Source: Eubacterium sp. MSJ-21 (GTDB lineage: Bacteria > Bacillota > Clostridia > Lachnospirales > Lachnospiraceae). From it: 64,000 bases of DNA. Shown piece after piece: positions 8,633-16,619 of the stretch. Every line of letters starts with the position of its first letter. The first letter of the stretch is position 1. A program made the translations under genes and the position numbers. The notes beneath the pieces were generated by a model. That model searched no databases. It worked only from the letters and a program-made list of their open reading frames with translations, and was not told the DNA's origin. The DNA is taken from NCBI RefSeq assembly GCF_018918185.1, contig NZ_JAHLPZ010000001.1, forward strand, positions 372,001 to 436,000, in the 5' to 3' direction.

Positions 8633-9675
8633 TGGAACAAAAGAAAAAAAAAGGATTGCGGATCCGATCCTGTCTGACTGGTGCAATCTGGCTGGCACTT
8701 GTATTTTCAACAGTCATATCTGCTTTATTATTTGCTTTTTTGAATCATTTTTTTAATCTGCCGGGCAGCATACCTGTGCTTGGCTGGCTTTTGATTTTCA
8801 ATACATTGATTGCAGGGCTGATTACTTCCTTTATCAATGCAAAGTTACTGGAACCAATTACCAGACTTAGTAAAGCAATGAAGGAAGTTTCTCAGGGAGA
8901 TTTTGAACAGCATTTGGAAACGAACAGCCGTATAGCAGAAGTTGGAGAATCTTATCAAAGTTTTAACGTTATGACAAAAGAACTTCGTGCAACAGAGGTG
9001 CTGCAAATGGATTTTGTATCTAATGTTTCTCATGAGTTTAAGACCCCGATTAATGCCATTGAAGGATATACAATGCTGCTTCAGGGAGAAGAACTGTCTC
9101 CGGATCAAGAGGAATATGTAGAAAAAATCTTATTTAACACTCAAAGACTCTCCGGATTGGTTGGTAATATTTTGTTGTTATCCAAGTTAGAGAATCAGAA
9201 TATACCAATGAAAAAAACAGAATATCGTCTGGATGAACAGATCCGCCAGGCATTTCTTTCGTTGGAAACAAAATGGACAGAAAAAGAAATTGGTTTTCAG
9301 GTAGAATTGGAGGAAGTTAAATATACTGGGAATGAAGGACTTTTTATGCATATCTGGATAAATCTTTTGGATAATGCGATTAAGTTCAGCCCTTCAAAGG
9401 GGACAATTGCGATGTTTCTGAAACAAGAACAGGATTCTGTTAAGTTCATTCTGGAAGATGAAGGACCAGGAATAGAGGATGATGTAAAATCCAGAATATT
9501 TGACAAGTTCTATCAGGTAGATGGATCTCATAAAGCAGAAGGAAATGGCCTAGGTCTTGCACTTGTAAAACGGATTGTAGATAGTGCCGGAGGAACAATC
9601 AAAGCAGAAAACCGTGAATATGGTGGATGCAGATTTGTTATAGAGCTGCCAAAGCAGAAAGATGAGATTATATAG
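8632..9675 (+). CDS. Sensor histidine kinase with a very short extracytoplasmic loop
   Basis: A 347-residue kinase with two membrane segments (about residues 14-40 and 49-70), HAMP (about 71-123), an H box with His134 (NVSHEFKTPINAIEG), N box (LLDNAIKFSP), G1 (DEGPGIEDD) and G2 (GNGLGLALVKRI). The outside loop is only about 10 residues, which is typical of kinases that sense the membrane itself or a partner protein. The gene overlaps the response regulator by one base. In this context, bile acids or lipid changes are plausible cues; that is inference. Confidence 0.92.
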   Translation: MEQKKKKGLRIRSCLTGAIWLALVFSTVISALLFAFLNHFFNLPGSIPVLGWLLIFNTLIAGLITSFINAKLLEPITRLSKAMKEVSQGDFEQHLETNSRIAEVGESYQSFNVMTKELRATEVLQMDFVSNVSHEFKTPINAIEGYTMLLQGEELSPDQEEYVEKILFNTQRLSGLVGNILLLSKLENQNIPMKKTEYRLDEQIRQAFLSLETKWTEKEIGFQVELEEVKYTGNEGLFMHIWINLLDNAIKFSPSKGTIAMFLKQEQDSVKFILEDEGPGIEDDVKSRIFDKFYQVDGSHKAEGNGLGLALVKRIVDSAGGTIKAENREYGGCRFVIELPKQKDEII

Positions 9676-9708
9676 TTTTAAGATTAATTAGAAGATAGGA
9701 GGATTTAT

Positions 9709-10755
9709 ATGACATTTTATCAAGAGTTGCAGTTAAATCAGGCAGGTTCTAAAAACCTGTTGAAAAAGAGTGAAACACTAAAAGAAAAATTATATCATAT
9801 GTGGGTATATCTGGTGAAGATAGCTGTTACAATGGCATTTTGTTTTTCCTTTGTTAGTATTTTCAGCATCCTATTTGGAAATGAGAACAGCATTGTAGGT
9901 GTAGTAGTCTTATTATGTCTCATGGTGTTTAGAAATTCGGATCTGGGGATCCACACCGGACAATCTACGATGCTTTTGGGTTTGTTCTTTGTAATTATGA
10001 CTGTATGTCCGCATTTAGCAAATCAGTTTTCACCGGTATTGGGAATGCTGTTAAATATTGCGGCACTGGCTGTGTTGATTCTGTTCGGATGCCATAATCC
10101 ATTCATGTTTAATCAATCTACATTGGTTCTTGGGTATCTGCTGCTATATGGTTATGATGTTACGGGAAAAAGCTATCAGATGCGATTAGTCGGAATGGCT
10201 TTAGGTGCAGCACTTACCTGCTTCGTATTTTATCGAAATCATAAAAACAGAACTTATAAAAGAAATCTGAAAGATCTGATACATGAATTTGATATCACTT
10301 CTTCCAGAACAAAATGGCAGATATGTCAGATTTTATGCGTACCGATTGTCCTTTGCATTGCAGAACTTTGTAATATGCCACGTGCAATGTGGGCTGGTAT
10401 TGCGGCCATGTCCGTGATTTTGCCGTTTATGGAAGATATGCACTACAGAGTCCGTAAAAGAATTGTCGGAAATATTTTAGGTGTTATATGTTTTACAGTA
10501 TTATATTTTCTGCTTCCTTCGTCAATCTATGCATATATAGGAATTCTTGGTGGAATCGGTGTAGGATTTTCAGCACAATATGGCTGGCAGGCAGTATTTA
10601 ACACATTTGGTGCTTTAGCCATTGCTGCAGAGACTTATGGACTACAAGGAGCGGTTAGTCTTAGAGTGATTCAAAATGTTTTTGGTGTTGTGTTTGCTTT
10701 AGCATTTTGTGTTATATTTTATTGGTTTATGTCTAAAAAAAGGAAAGTGAGGTGA
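9709..10755 (+). CDS. FUSC-family integral membrane protein
   Basis: A 348-residue protein with about ten hydrophobic segments in two halves separated by a charged cytoplasmic stretch (about residues 180-205). The second half (PRAMWAGIAAMSVILPF) matches the fusaric acid resistance/aromatic acid exporter-like family, whose members export aromatic acids or antimicrobials. AGGAGG precedes the ATG. It sits between the kinase and the phosphatidyltransferase gene (6-base gap), so export of a membrane-active acid is a reasonable guess. The substrate is unknown. Confidence 0.75.
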   Translation: MTFYQELQLNQAGSKNLLKKSETLKEKLYHMWVYLVKIAVTMAFCFSFVSIFSILFGNENSIVGVVVLLCLMVFRNSDLGIHTGQSTMLLGLFFVIMTVCPHLANQFSPVLGMLLNIAALAVLILFGCHNPFMFNQSTLVLGYLLLYGYDVTGKSYQMRLVGMALGAALTCFVFYRNHKNRTYKRNLKDLIHEFDITSSRTKWQICQILCVPIVLCIAELCNMPRAMWAGIAAMSVILPFMEDMHYRVRKRIVGNILGVICFTVLYFLLPSSIYAYIGILGGIGVGFSAQYGWQAVFNTFGALAIAAETYGLQGAVSLRVIQNVFGVVFALAFCVIFYWFMSKKRKVR

Positions 10756-10761
10756 CCGTAC

Positions 10762-11334
10762 ATGCAGAGTGAAGTGAATCAGGAAGAAAATTTGAATAGA
10801 ATTATTACGGTTCCTAATCTTCTTTCTTTTTTTCGGCTTTGTCTGATTCCGGTAATTATATGGAGTTATTGTGTAAAGAATAATCCTCTGTTAGCTGGTG
10901 AAATCTTATTGCTGTCTGGTCTTACGGATCTTGCTGATGGATATATCGCAAGAAGATTCCATAGGATTAGTAATTTAGGAAAAATACTTGATCCGGTGGC
11001 TGATAAGCTGACACAGGCAGCGATGTTAATCTGTCTGTTTACTCGTTTTCCGCATGTGCTTCTTTTAATCGTAATAATGGCAGGTAAGGAGCTGTATATG
11101 GTAGTCAGTGGATGTCTTGTGATACGAAAGACAGGAAAAGTACATGGTGCAGACTGGCATGGAAAGATAGTAACCTTTTTATTATACGGAACTGCAGCGG
11201 TGCATATTATATGGTTCCACATTACACCGATGGTATCAGATCTGTTGATTGGTTTGTGCGCTATAATGATGGTCATATCGGTCGCTCTGTATATTATCCA
11301 GAATACCAGGACTCTTAAGGGAGAGACTGTATAA
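10762..11334 (+). CDS. pgsA: CDP-alcohol phosphatidyltransferase, PgsA-like
   Basis: A 190-residue integral membrane enzyme with the full CDP-alcohol phosphotransferase signature D-x2-D-G-x2-A-R-x8-G-x3-D-x3-D, read as DLADGYIARR...GKILDPVAD. The closest functional class by size is phosphatidylglycerophosphate synthase, which makes the precursor of phosphatidylglycerol, the substrate of the cardiolipin synthases in this block. GAGGTGA precedes the ATG. A housekeeping pgsA probably exists elsewhere, so this may be an accessory copy. Confidence 0.82.
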   Translation: MQSEVNQEENLNRIITVPNLLSFFRLCLIPVIIWSYCVKNNPLLAGEILLLSGLTDLADGYIARRFHRISNLGKILDPVADKLTQAAMLICLFTRFPHVLLLIVIMAGKELYMVVSGCLVIRKTGKVHGADWHGKIVTFLLYGTAAVHIIWFHITPMVSDLLIGLCAIMMVISVALYIIQNTRTLKGETV

Positions 11335-11458
11335 GCAATTTTATATTGCAATGACTAGAAAAATATTTAGGAGAAGATAGATATAAACAGTAAGTCAAAC
11401 ACACAAACTATGGAGCCTTTGGTCGGTTTAATAAAATTTTAGATAGAAAATAAATCAT
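11335..11458. other. AT-rich spacer, nothing recognised
   Basis: The stretch between the PgsA-like gene and the right repeat copy contains no convincing hairpin terminator, promoter or open frame. Confidence 0.5.
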
Positions 11459-11899
11459 TCAATGTCATTTAGATAAGGTTTTTTATGACAAAAAGACAGA
11501 TTGCATATCTGCCTCATAACGCAGTATAATGGTAACGAGATTTATGCAACCCGATACATGAAATCCCTATTTCTCTTTGGACGGAGGTGGATAGGATATT
11601 TTCGATTGTACCTGACAGGTGTCAGATACTTTTGTATGAGAAGCATGGTCTCTGTTTCGTTACCACCATGTTTGAGATATGCCCTGCATATGTTTACTGC
11701 GATGGTGTTTTTGAGTTCACGGAAGCTTGTTTCCTCGCTCCAGCGCATCCAGTAAAGTTTATTGATTTCTTCCAGAGGAAATTCTTCTTCTGAAAGATTG
11801 GTGGCAATACAGATATAGGTTCCATTATCAAGGCGAATACGTACAATACGGAATTCAATATCGTAATACATGCAGTTTTCATCAAGAGAATCAAAATAT
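11459..11899. repeat. Right copy of the 11.2-kb-spaced direct repeat
   Basis: Matches 218-247 joined to about 377-788. It lacks the 129 bp that the left copy holds between TATGA pentamers. It brings 30 bp of XRE-gene 3' sequence to this site, with no XRE gene in front. Confidence 0.85.
11489..11899 (-). pseudogene. Decayed IS4-family transposase, right copy
   Basis: A 109-residue open frame survives at 11542-11871 on the minus strand. It keeps an intact Y-(2)-R-(3)-E-(6)-K signature (LYWMRWSEETSFRELK) and the C-terminus DFMYRVA. The catalytic aspartate regions and the N-terminal half are missing, and FRELK is fused to AVNIC by the same internal deletion as in the left copy. Not functional alone. 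The two copies therefore share a deleted ancestor. Confidence 0.8.
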
Positions 11900-11961
11900 G
11901 TATAAAAGATGGAAAATACGTCGAATGAGACGTTTAGAAAGAATATGGAGGCTGGGTATAT

Positions 11962-12183
11962 ATGATGGAAAAAATAAAAGATTTTGAACCGGATGAAATA
12001 CCTATCTGGAATAAGTTTATGCTTACAAAACAGGAAGCATCAGCGTATTCGCATATAGGGTTAAATAAGCTTGAAGAGTTGCTTAGGAATCCAACTTGTA
12101 CATTTGTGCTGTATGTAGGAAAGAAGAAACTGATTAAGCGAACAGAGTTTGAAAAATACATCCTGGACAATATTGAGATATAA
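11962..12183 (+). CDS. xis: Tn916-type excisionase, orphan
   Basis: A 73-residue protein whose pattern IPIWNKFMLTKQEASAYS ... GLNKLEELL ... KLIKRTEFEKYI follows Tn916 Xis closely (IPIW, LT-EEAS-Y, IG-NKL, K-IKR--FEK). Xis proteins bend DNA at element ends and steer the integrase toward excision. The integrase that normally follows is absent: ychF begins 160 bases later. It marks the scar of an integrative element at the right edge of the AT-rich block. Confidence 0.85.
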   Translation: MMEKIKDFEPDEIPIWNKFMLTKQEASAYSHIGLNKLEELLRNPTCTFVLYVGKKKLIKRTEFEKYILDNIEI

Positions 12184-12225
12184 GACAATTTATTCATTTT
12201 GTAAGGGTAATTATCAACTTTAGAA

Positions 12226-12254
12226 TTTACAATTAGGCCACGTTATAGTATAGT
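12226..12254 (+). promoter_or_regulatory. Sigma-A-type promoter of ychF
   Basis: TTTACA (12226-12231), 17 bp, TATAGT (12249-12254), about 90 bases before ychF. It marks the return to core-genome sequence. Confidence 0.55.
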
Positions 12255-12343
12255 ATATGCTGAATGCGTGGCTTCTTTAGTTACGAAAGAAGCGCGGTAT
12301 GTTCACACAACAGCTGAACAAAAAACAAAGGAGATAACATAAA

Positions 12344-13441
12344 ATGAAACTAGGAATCGTCGGGCTTCCGAACGTCGGAAAGTCCACATTATTTAATTCT
12401 TTGACAAAGGCGGGCGCGGAAAGCGCGAACTATCCGTTCTGTACGATCGATCCGAATGTGGGTGTCGTACCGGTACCGGACAAGCGTCTTGACAAGCTGA
12501 CCGAGATGTATCATTCAGCGAAGACAACACCGGCCGTGATTGAGTTCGTTGATATTGCAGGACTTGTAAAGGGTGCATCTAAGGGAGAAGGACTTGGAAA
12601 CCAGTTCTTATCCAACATTCGTGAGACAGATGCGATTGTGCATGTTGTGCGTTGCTTTGAAGATCCAAATGTCATTCATGTCGATGGTTCAGTTGATCCG
12701 ATCCGTGATATCGAGACAATCAATTATGAGCTGATCTTCGCAGATATCGAGGTACTTGATCGTCGAATCGCGAAGGGACAGCGTGGTGCAGCCAATAACA
12801 AGGAACTTGCAAAGGAAGTCGATCTGCAGAAGCGGATCAAGGAGCATCTCGAATCCGGAAAGCTTGCAATCTCCTTTGAGACAGACGATGAGGACGAGAT
12901 CAAGTGGATGAAGGAATACAACCTGCTGACAGGCAAGCCGGTAATCTATGCGGCAAATGTATCGGAGGATGATCTGGCAGATGATGGAGCGGGTAATCCA
13001 TATGTGCAGAAGGTTCGCGAATATGCGAAGGAATTTGGCAGTGAAGTATTTGCTGTATGTGCACAGATTGAGCAGGAGATCTCCGAGTTAGATGATGACG
13101 AGAAGCAGATGTTCTTAGAGGAGCTTGGTGTATCGGAGTCCGGTCTGGATAAGCTCATCAAGGCAAGTTATTCTCTGCTTGGACTTATCAGTTACCTGAC
13201 AAGCGGTCCGGATGAGACGCGTGCATGGACAATCACGAAGGGCACGAAGGCGCCACAGGCAGCAGGCAAGATCCATACGGATTTTGAACGTGGATTCATC
13301 AAGGCGGAGGTTGTTGCTTACGATGATCTGATGGAGAGTGGCAACATGCTTGCAGCGAAGGAAAAAGGTCTTGTACGACAGGAAGGAAAAGAATATGTCG
13401 TGCAGGATGGCGATGTGATCTTATTCAAGTTTAATGTATAG
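12344..13441 (+). CDS. ychF: YchF, Obg-family ribosome-associated ATPase
   Basis: A 365-residue protein matching the family length. It opens with the P-loop [14 protein letters not shown], has [18 protein letters not shown] (switch/G3), NVSEDD in place of the NKxD GTPase motif as usual for this ATP-preferring family, and the C-terminal TGS-like domain ending [16 protein letters not shown]. YchF binds ribosomes and modulates stress responses. AAAGGAG lies in front of the ATG. Codon use is clearly more GC-rich than in the block to its left. Confidence 0.96.
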   Translation: MKLGIVGLPNVGKSTLFNSLTKAGAESANYPFCTIDPNVGVVPVPDKRLDKLTEMYHSAKTTPAVIEFVDIAGLVKGASKGEGLGNQFLSNIRETDAIVHVVRCFEDPNVIHVDGSVDPIRDIETINYELIFADIEVLDRRIAKGQRGAANNKELAKEVDLQKRIKEHLESGKLAISFETDDEDEIKWMKEYNLLTGKPVIYAANVSEDDLADDGAGNPYVQKVREYAKEFGSEVFAVCAQIEQEISELDDDEKQMFLEELGVSESGLDKLIKASYSLLGLISYLTSGPDETRAWTITKGTKAPQAAGKIHTDFERGFIKAEVVAYDDLMESGNMLAAKEKGLVRQEGKEYVVQDGDVILFKFNV

Positions 13442-13503
13442 AAACATATCGTTTCTAAAAACTTATCAATAGAGTTTATAGACGAAAATAAAAAGGAAAA
13501 ACT

Positions 13504-14448
13504 ATGTATGATATCAGATTCCCAAATCTTGGGATAGTATTAAAAAATATCAAAGACGGTTTCACAATCTTTGGATTTGAAATCAAATTTTATGGTGTGA
13601 TCATAGCACTTGGATTTGTGCTGGCGTTCCTTGCAATCAGTAAGGAAGCAAAACGGACCGGGCAGAGTGAGGACACATATCTGGACTTCATGCTCTGGCT
13701 GATCATCCCGGCAATCTTAGGTGCGCGGCTCTACTATATTATATTCAGCTGGGATTCGTATTTCCAGAAGGGCAAAAGCCTCGGGAAGACGTTGTTTGAT
13801 CTGATCGATATCCGGAGTGGCGGACTTGCCATCTACGGTGGCGTGATTGCAGGTGTGATCGTTGCAATCGTCTTTGCGAAGAAGCAGAAGATGAAGTTCT
13901 CTGTACTTGCGGATACCGTTACGATGGGACTTCTGATCGGACAGATCATGGGACGCTGGGGCAACTTCTTCAACCGGGAAGCGTTTGGCGACTATACGAA
14001 TTCACTTTTTGCGATGGCAATTCCAACAGATTATTATGTTGGTAAAGGAACCCTGACCGGTATGATTAACTCCGGTATCATCACTTCGGAGATGGCGAAT
14101 CATATGCAGGTTTACGATGGAATGCAGTGGATCACGGTACATCCGACATTCCTGTACGAATCGGTGTGGAATCTGATTCTGCTGATTGTTATTATCATCT
14201 ATCGGAAACACAAGAAGTTCGATGGTGAAATCTTCCTCATGTATCTGTGGGGCTATGGAATGGGACGTGTATGGATCGAGGGACTGCGTTCGGATTCTTT
14301 GATGATTCCGTTTATTAATATGAAGGTGTCCCAACTGCTTGCAGCAATCTGCGTGCTTGTCTGCTCTGTAATTATCGTGAAAAAACGTCTCGAAGCAGTG
14401 AAAGCACCGGCGAAAACACCGGATTCCGAAGAAAAAGATACACAATAA
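13504..14448 (+). CDS. lgt: Prolipoprotein diacylglyceryl transferase
   Basis: A 314-residue polytopic membrane enzyme that transfers diacylglyceryl from phosphatidylglycerol to the lipobox cysteine of prolipoproteins. Family landmarks are the IRSGGLAIYGG stretch, the Lgt signature around GRWGNFFNREAFG, and HPTFLYES. The C-terminal tail after the last membrane segment is charged. It is a single gene between ychF and the terminator before mraZ. Confidence 0.95.
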   Translation: MYDIRFPNLGIVLKNIKDGFTIFGFEIKFYGVIIALGFVLAFLAISKEAKRTGQSEDTYLDFMLWLIIPAILGARLYYIIFSWDSYFQKGKSLGKTLFDLIDIRSGGLAIYGGVIAGVIVAIVFAKKQKMKFSVLADTVTMGLLIGQIMGRWGNFFNREAFGDYTNSLFAMAIPTDYYVGKGTLTGMINSGIITSEMANHMQVYDGMQWITVHPTFLYESVWNLILLIVIIIYRKHKKFDGEIFLMYLWGYGMGRVWIEGLRSDSLMIPFINMKVSQLLAAICVLVCSVIIVKKRLEAVKAPAKTPDSEEKDTQ

Positions 14449-14475
14449 CAAATGTGAATATTGTAAGAATTAGAC

Positions 14476-14514
14476 AAGGGAAATGCAAATTGGTATTGCA
14501 TTTCCCTTTTTTTT
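14476..14514 (+). terminator. Terminator after lgt
   Basis: AAGGGAAATGCAA pairs with TTGCATTTCCCTT around ATTGGTA-type loop bases, followed by eight T residues. The 3' arm is reused as the -35 of the mraZ promoter. Confidence 0.92.
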
Positions 14515-14524
14515 GCTGTACAAT
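14496..14524 (+). promoter_or_regulatory. mraZ (dcw) promoter
   Basis: TTGCAT (14496-14501), 17 bp, TACAAT (14519-14524) preceded by TG. The predicted start near 14531 falls just before the MraZ repeats. The -35 lies inside the lgt terminator. Confidence 0.7.
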
Positions 14525-14531
14525 GAAACCC

Positions 14532-14581
14532 AAGTGGAAGCTGAGTGGCAGTGAAATGGATGTCAAGTGGTGCTCGGTGGA
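14532..14581 (+). promoter_or_regulatory. MraZ operator: five GTGG repeats
   Basis: GTGG occurs at 14534, 14545, 14567 and 14577 and ATGG at 14556, giving spacings of 11, 11, 11 and 10 bp; the fuller consensus is AAGTGGA. MraZ is known to bind tandem G-rich repeats with about one helical turn of spacing in front of its own operon. The sites lie in the transcribed leader, about 55 bp before the mraZ start codon. Confidence 0.75.
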
Positions 14582-14633
14582 GGTTGTTCCCATGTAGGGA
14601 CAACATTGCATGCAATACGAAAGGTGAAGTTAT

Positions 14634-15074
14634 ATGTCATTAGGTATGGTAGGAGAATCGAATCATGGCCTCGATGCAAAGGGCAGATTGATTATTCCCA
14701 TAAGATTCCGTCAGGAACTTGGGGATAAATTTGTGCTGTGCAATGGCATGGACCATAACATTGACGTATATCCGGAAGCAGAGTGGACAAAATTCGCAGA
14801 GAAGCTTGCTGCACTGCCAAAGAGTAATTTCCAGGCAAGACGTCTTCGTGACTTCTACGAAGGATCTGCGGTTGTCTGTGAGATGGATAGTCAGTATCGT
14901 ATTGTAATTCCACAAAAATTACGTGAATATGCGGGCATTGATCGCGAGGTTGTCATGATTGGACATACGGATACCGTAGCAATCTGGGATAAGGCAGCCT
15001 GGGATAAGATTAACAGCCCAGAAGAGATTGATCTGAAAGAAATCGCCGAGATTGGTGAATTGTTCAACATCTAA
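14634..15074 (+). CDS. mraZ: MraZ, regulator of the division and cell-wall cluster
   Basis: A 146-residue protein with two AbrB-like MraZ repeats, each with the D-x3-R motif (DAKGR near residue 17, DSQYR near 85). It forms ring-shaped oligomers that bind the repeats upstream and tune the dcw operon. AAAGGTG lies before the ATG; an internal ATG at 14646 gives a more typical N-terminus but has no ribosome site. rsmH follows after 11 bases. Confidence 0.95.
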   Translation: MSLGMVGESNHGLDAKGRLIIPIRFRQELGDKFVLCNGMDHNIDVYPEAEWTKFAEKLAALPKSNFQARRLRDFYEGSAVVCEMDSQYRIVIPQKLREYAGIDREVVMIGHTDTVAIWDKAAWDKINSPEEIDLKEIAEIGELFNI

Positions 15075-15085
15075 AGGAGGATACG

Positions 15086-16027
15086 ATGGAATTTAAGCAT
15101 AAATCGGTACTTTTAGATGAGACGATCAATAGTCTGAACATCAAACCGGATGGTATCTATGTGGATGGAACCCTCGGTGGGGGTGGACACTCCTTAGAGA
15201 TCTGCAAGCGCCTGTCGGACAAAGGCAGACTGATCGGTATCGATCAGGATTTGGATGCGATTGCGGCGGCAACCGAACGGTTGAAGGACTACAAAGACCG
15301 GGTAACTATTGTGCATTCAAATTATCAGGATATTGATGCCGTATTGAAGAACTGTTCCGTGAGCGGTGTTGACGGAATCGTTCTGGATCTCGGTGTCTCC
15401 TCGTATCAGCTTGATAATGTGGAACGTGGATTTACTTACCGTGAGGACACACCGCTTGATATGCGGATGAATCAGGAAAGCACCATGACGGCGAAGGATA
15501 TAGTAAATGAATATTCCGAGATGGAACTGTATCATGTGATTCGTGATTATGGCGAGGACAACTTCGCGAAGAATATTGCGAAGCATATTGTGAAAGCAAG
15601 ACAGGAACAGGTGATAGAGACAACCGGACAGTTGAACGAGATCATCAAGGCGGCGATCCCGGCGAAGGTCCGGCAGGGACAGGGACATCCGTCCAAGAAG
15701 ACATTTCAGGCAATCCGGATTGAATTGAATCACGAACTCGATGTACTGGAGAATTCGTTAGACACCATGATCTCATGGCTGAATCCGGGAGGCAGATTGA
15801 GCGTGATCACATTCCATTCGTTAGAAGATAGGATAGTAAAGACAATTTTCAAGAGAAATATGAATCCGTGTACATGCCCGCCGGAGTTTCCGGTCTGTGT
15901 ATGCGGGAAGAAACCGACGGGTAAGGTCATTACCAGAAAGCCGATTGTTCCAAGCGAACAGGAACTGGCAGAAAACAGTCGGGCAAAGAGTTCCAAGCTG
16001 CGGGTGTTTGAAAAAGCAGATGTATGA
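15086..16027 (+). CDS. rsmH: 16S rRNA (cytosine-1402-N4)-methyltransferase
   Basis: A 313-residue SAM-dependent methyltransferase (MraW) that modifies C1402 of 16S rRNA in the P site. Visible parts are HKSVLLDE, the SAM site [20 protein letters not shown] and the C-terminal [11 protein letters not shown]. Length and position after mraZ are standard. The ribosome site is AAAGGAGG. Confidence 0.97.
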   Translation: MEFKHKSVLLDETINSLNIKPDGIYVDGTLGGGGHSLEICKRLSDKGRLIGIDQDLDAIAAATERLKDYKDRVTIVHSNYQDIDAVLKNCSVSGVDGIVLDLGVSSYQLDNVERGFTYREDTPLDMRMNQESTMTAKDIVNEYSEMELYHVIRDYGEDNFAKNIAKHIVKARQEQVIETTGQLNEIIKAAIPAKVRQGQGHPSKKTFQAIRIELNHELDVLENSLDTMISWLNPGGRLSVITFHSLEDRIVKTIFKRNMNPCTCPPEFPVCVCGKKPTGKVITRKPIVPSEQELAENSRAKSSKLRVFEKADV

Positions 16028-16045
16028 TTTTAAGGAGTGATTGAT

Positions 16046-16561
16046 ATGGCACAACAGGTTAGAAGACAAATGAATTATGTAGACGGTACGGCTGCAAGAC
16101 AGATGTACGCAGCTCCGGCACGCCGTGTGCATGAGCCGGAAAGAAAGGCACCGAGCCGTAGAGTTGCTCCACAACAGCGTCCGCAGGAACGACCAAAGGT
16201 ACGGCGCAGAGTGACTGCGCAGACCAAAAAGACGCTGGCATTCTCCGCAGGATATATGCTGTTTATGGCATTTATGGTATGTCTGGTTGTTGGATCAAGC
16301 GTATTGATGTTATATCTGAATACGAAGATCAGTACACAGCAGAACAACATCAGTGCCTTAGAGGCAGAACTTGAAAAGATCGAAGATGATAACGCAGCAC
16401 ATAAGCTTCGTTTGAATAATATGTATACATTGGACGATATTTACAATGTAGCAACCAATGAACTTGGCATGGTCTACGCTAAGAAGGGACAGATCATTTA
16501 TTATGACAGTGCCAATGAAGATTATGTAAAACAGTATCAGGATGTTCCGGGTTCGAATTAG
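16046..16561 (+). CDS. ftsL: FtsL-like division protein
   Basis: A bitopic protein of 171 residues with a basic, proline-rich cytoplasmic N-terminus of about 65 residues, one membrane segment (about residues 73-95) and a short extracellular coiled coil (NNISALEAELEKIEDD). This is the FtsL/DivIC plan: it joins DivIB and the PBP in the divisome. The start at 16046 is chosen because AAGGAG lies 8 bases upstream; the GTG at 16037 would overlap that site. A terminator hairpin follows. Confidence 0.85.
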   Translation: MAQQVRRQMNYVDGTAARQMYAAPARRVHEPERKAPSRRVAPQQRPQERPKVRRRVTAQTKKTLAFSAGYMLFMAFMVCLVVGSSVLMLYLNTKISTQQNNISALEAELEKIEDDNAAHKLRLNNMYTLDDIYNVATNELGMVYAKKGQIIYYDSANEDYVKQYQDVPGSN

Positions 16562-16576
16562 GATGTAGATCAAAAG

Positions 16577-16602
16577 TCGAGCAGTTTCGCTGCTCGATTT
16601 TT
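16577..16602 (+). terminator. Terminator-like hairpin inside the dcw cluster
   Basis: TCGAGCAG (16577-16584), loop TTTCG, CTGCTCGA (16590-16597), then TTTTT. It lies between ftsL and the first PBP gene, 18 bases before the PBP start, and would lower read-through into the downstream cell-wall genes. Confidence 0.75.
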
Positions 16603-16619
16603 GCGGTTGAGGTAAAAGT

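Noticed and set aside
11896-11982. Short Arg-rich frame just before xis
   Set aside because: No ribosome site, 28 codons, overlaps the repeat end and the xis ribosome site.
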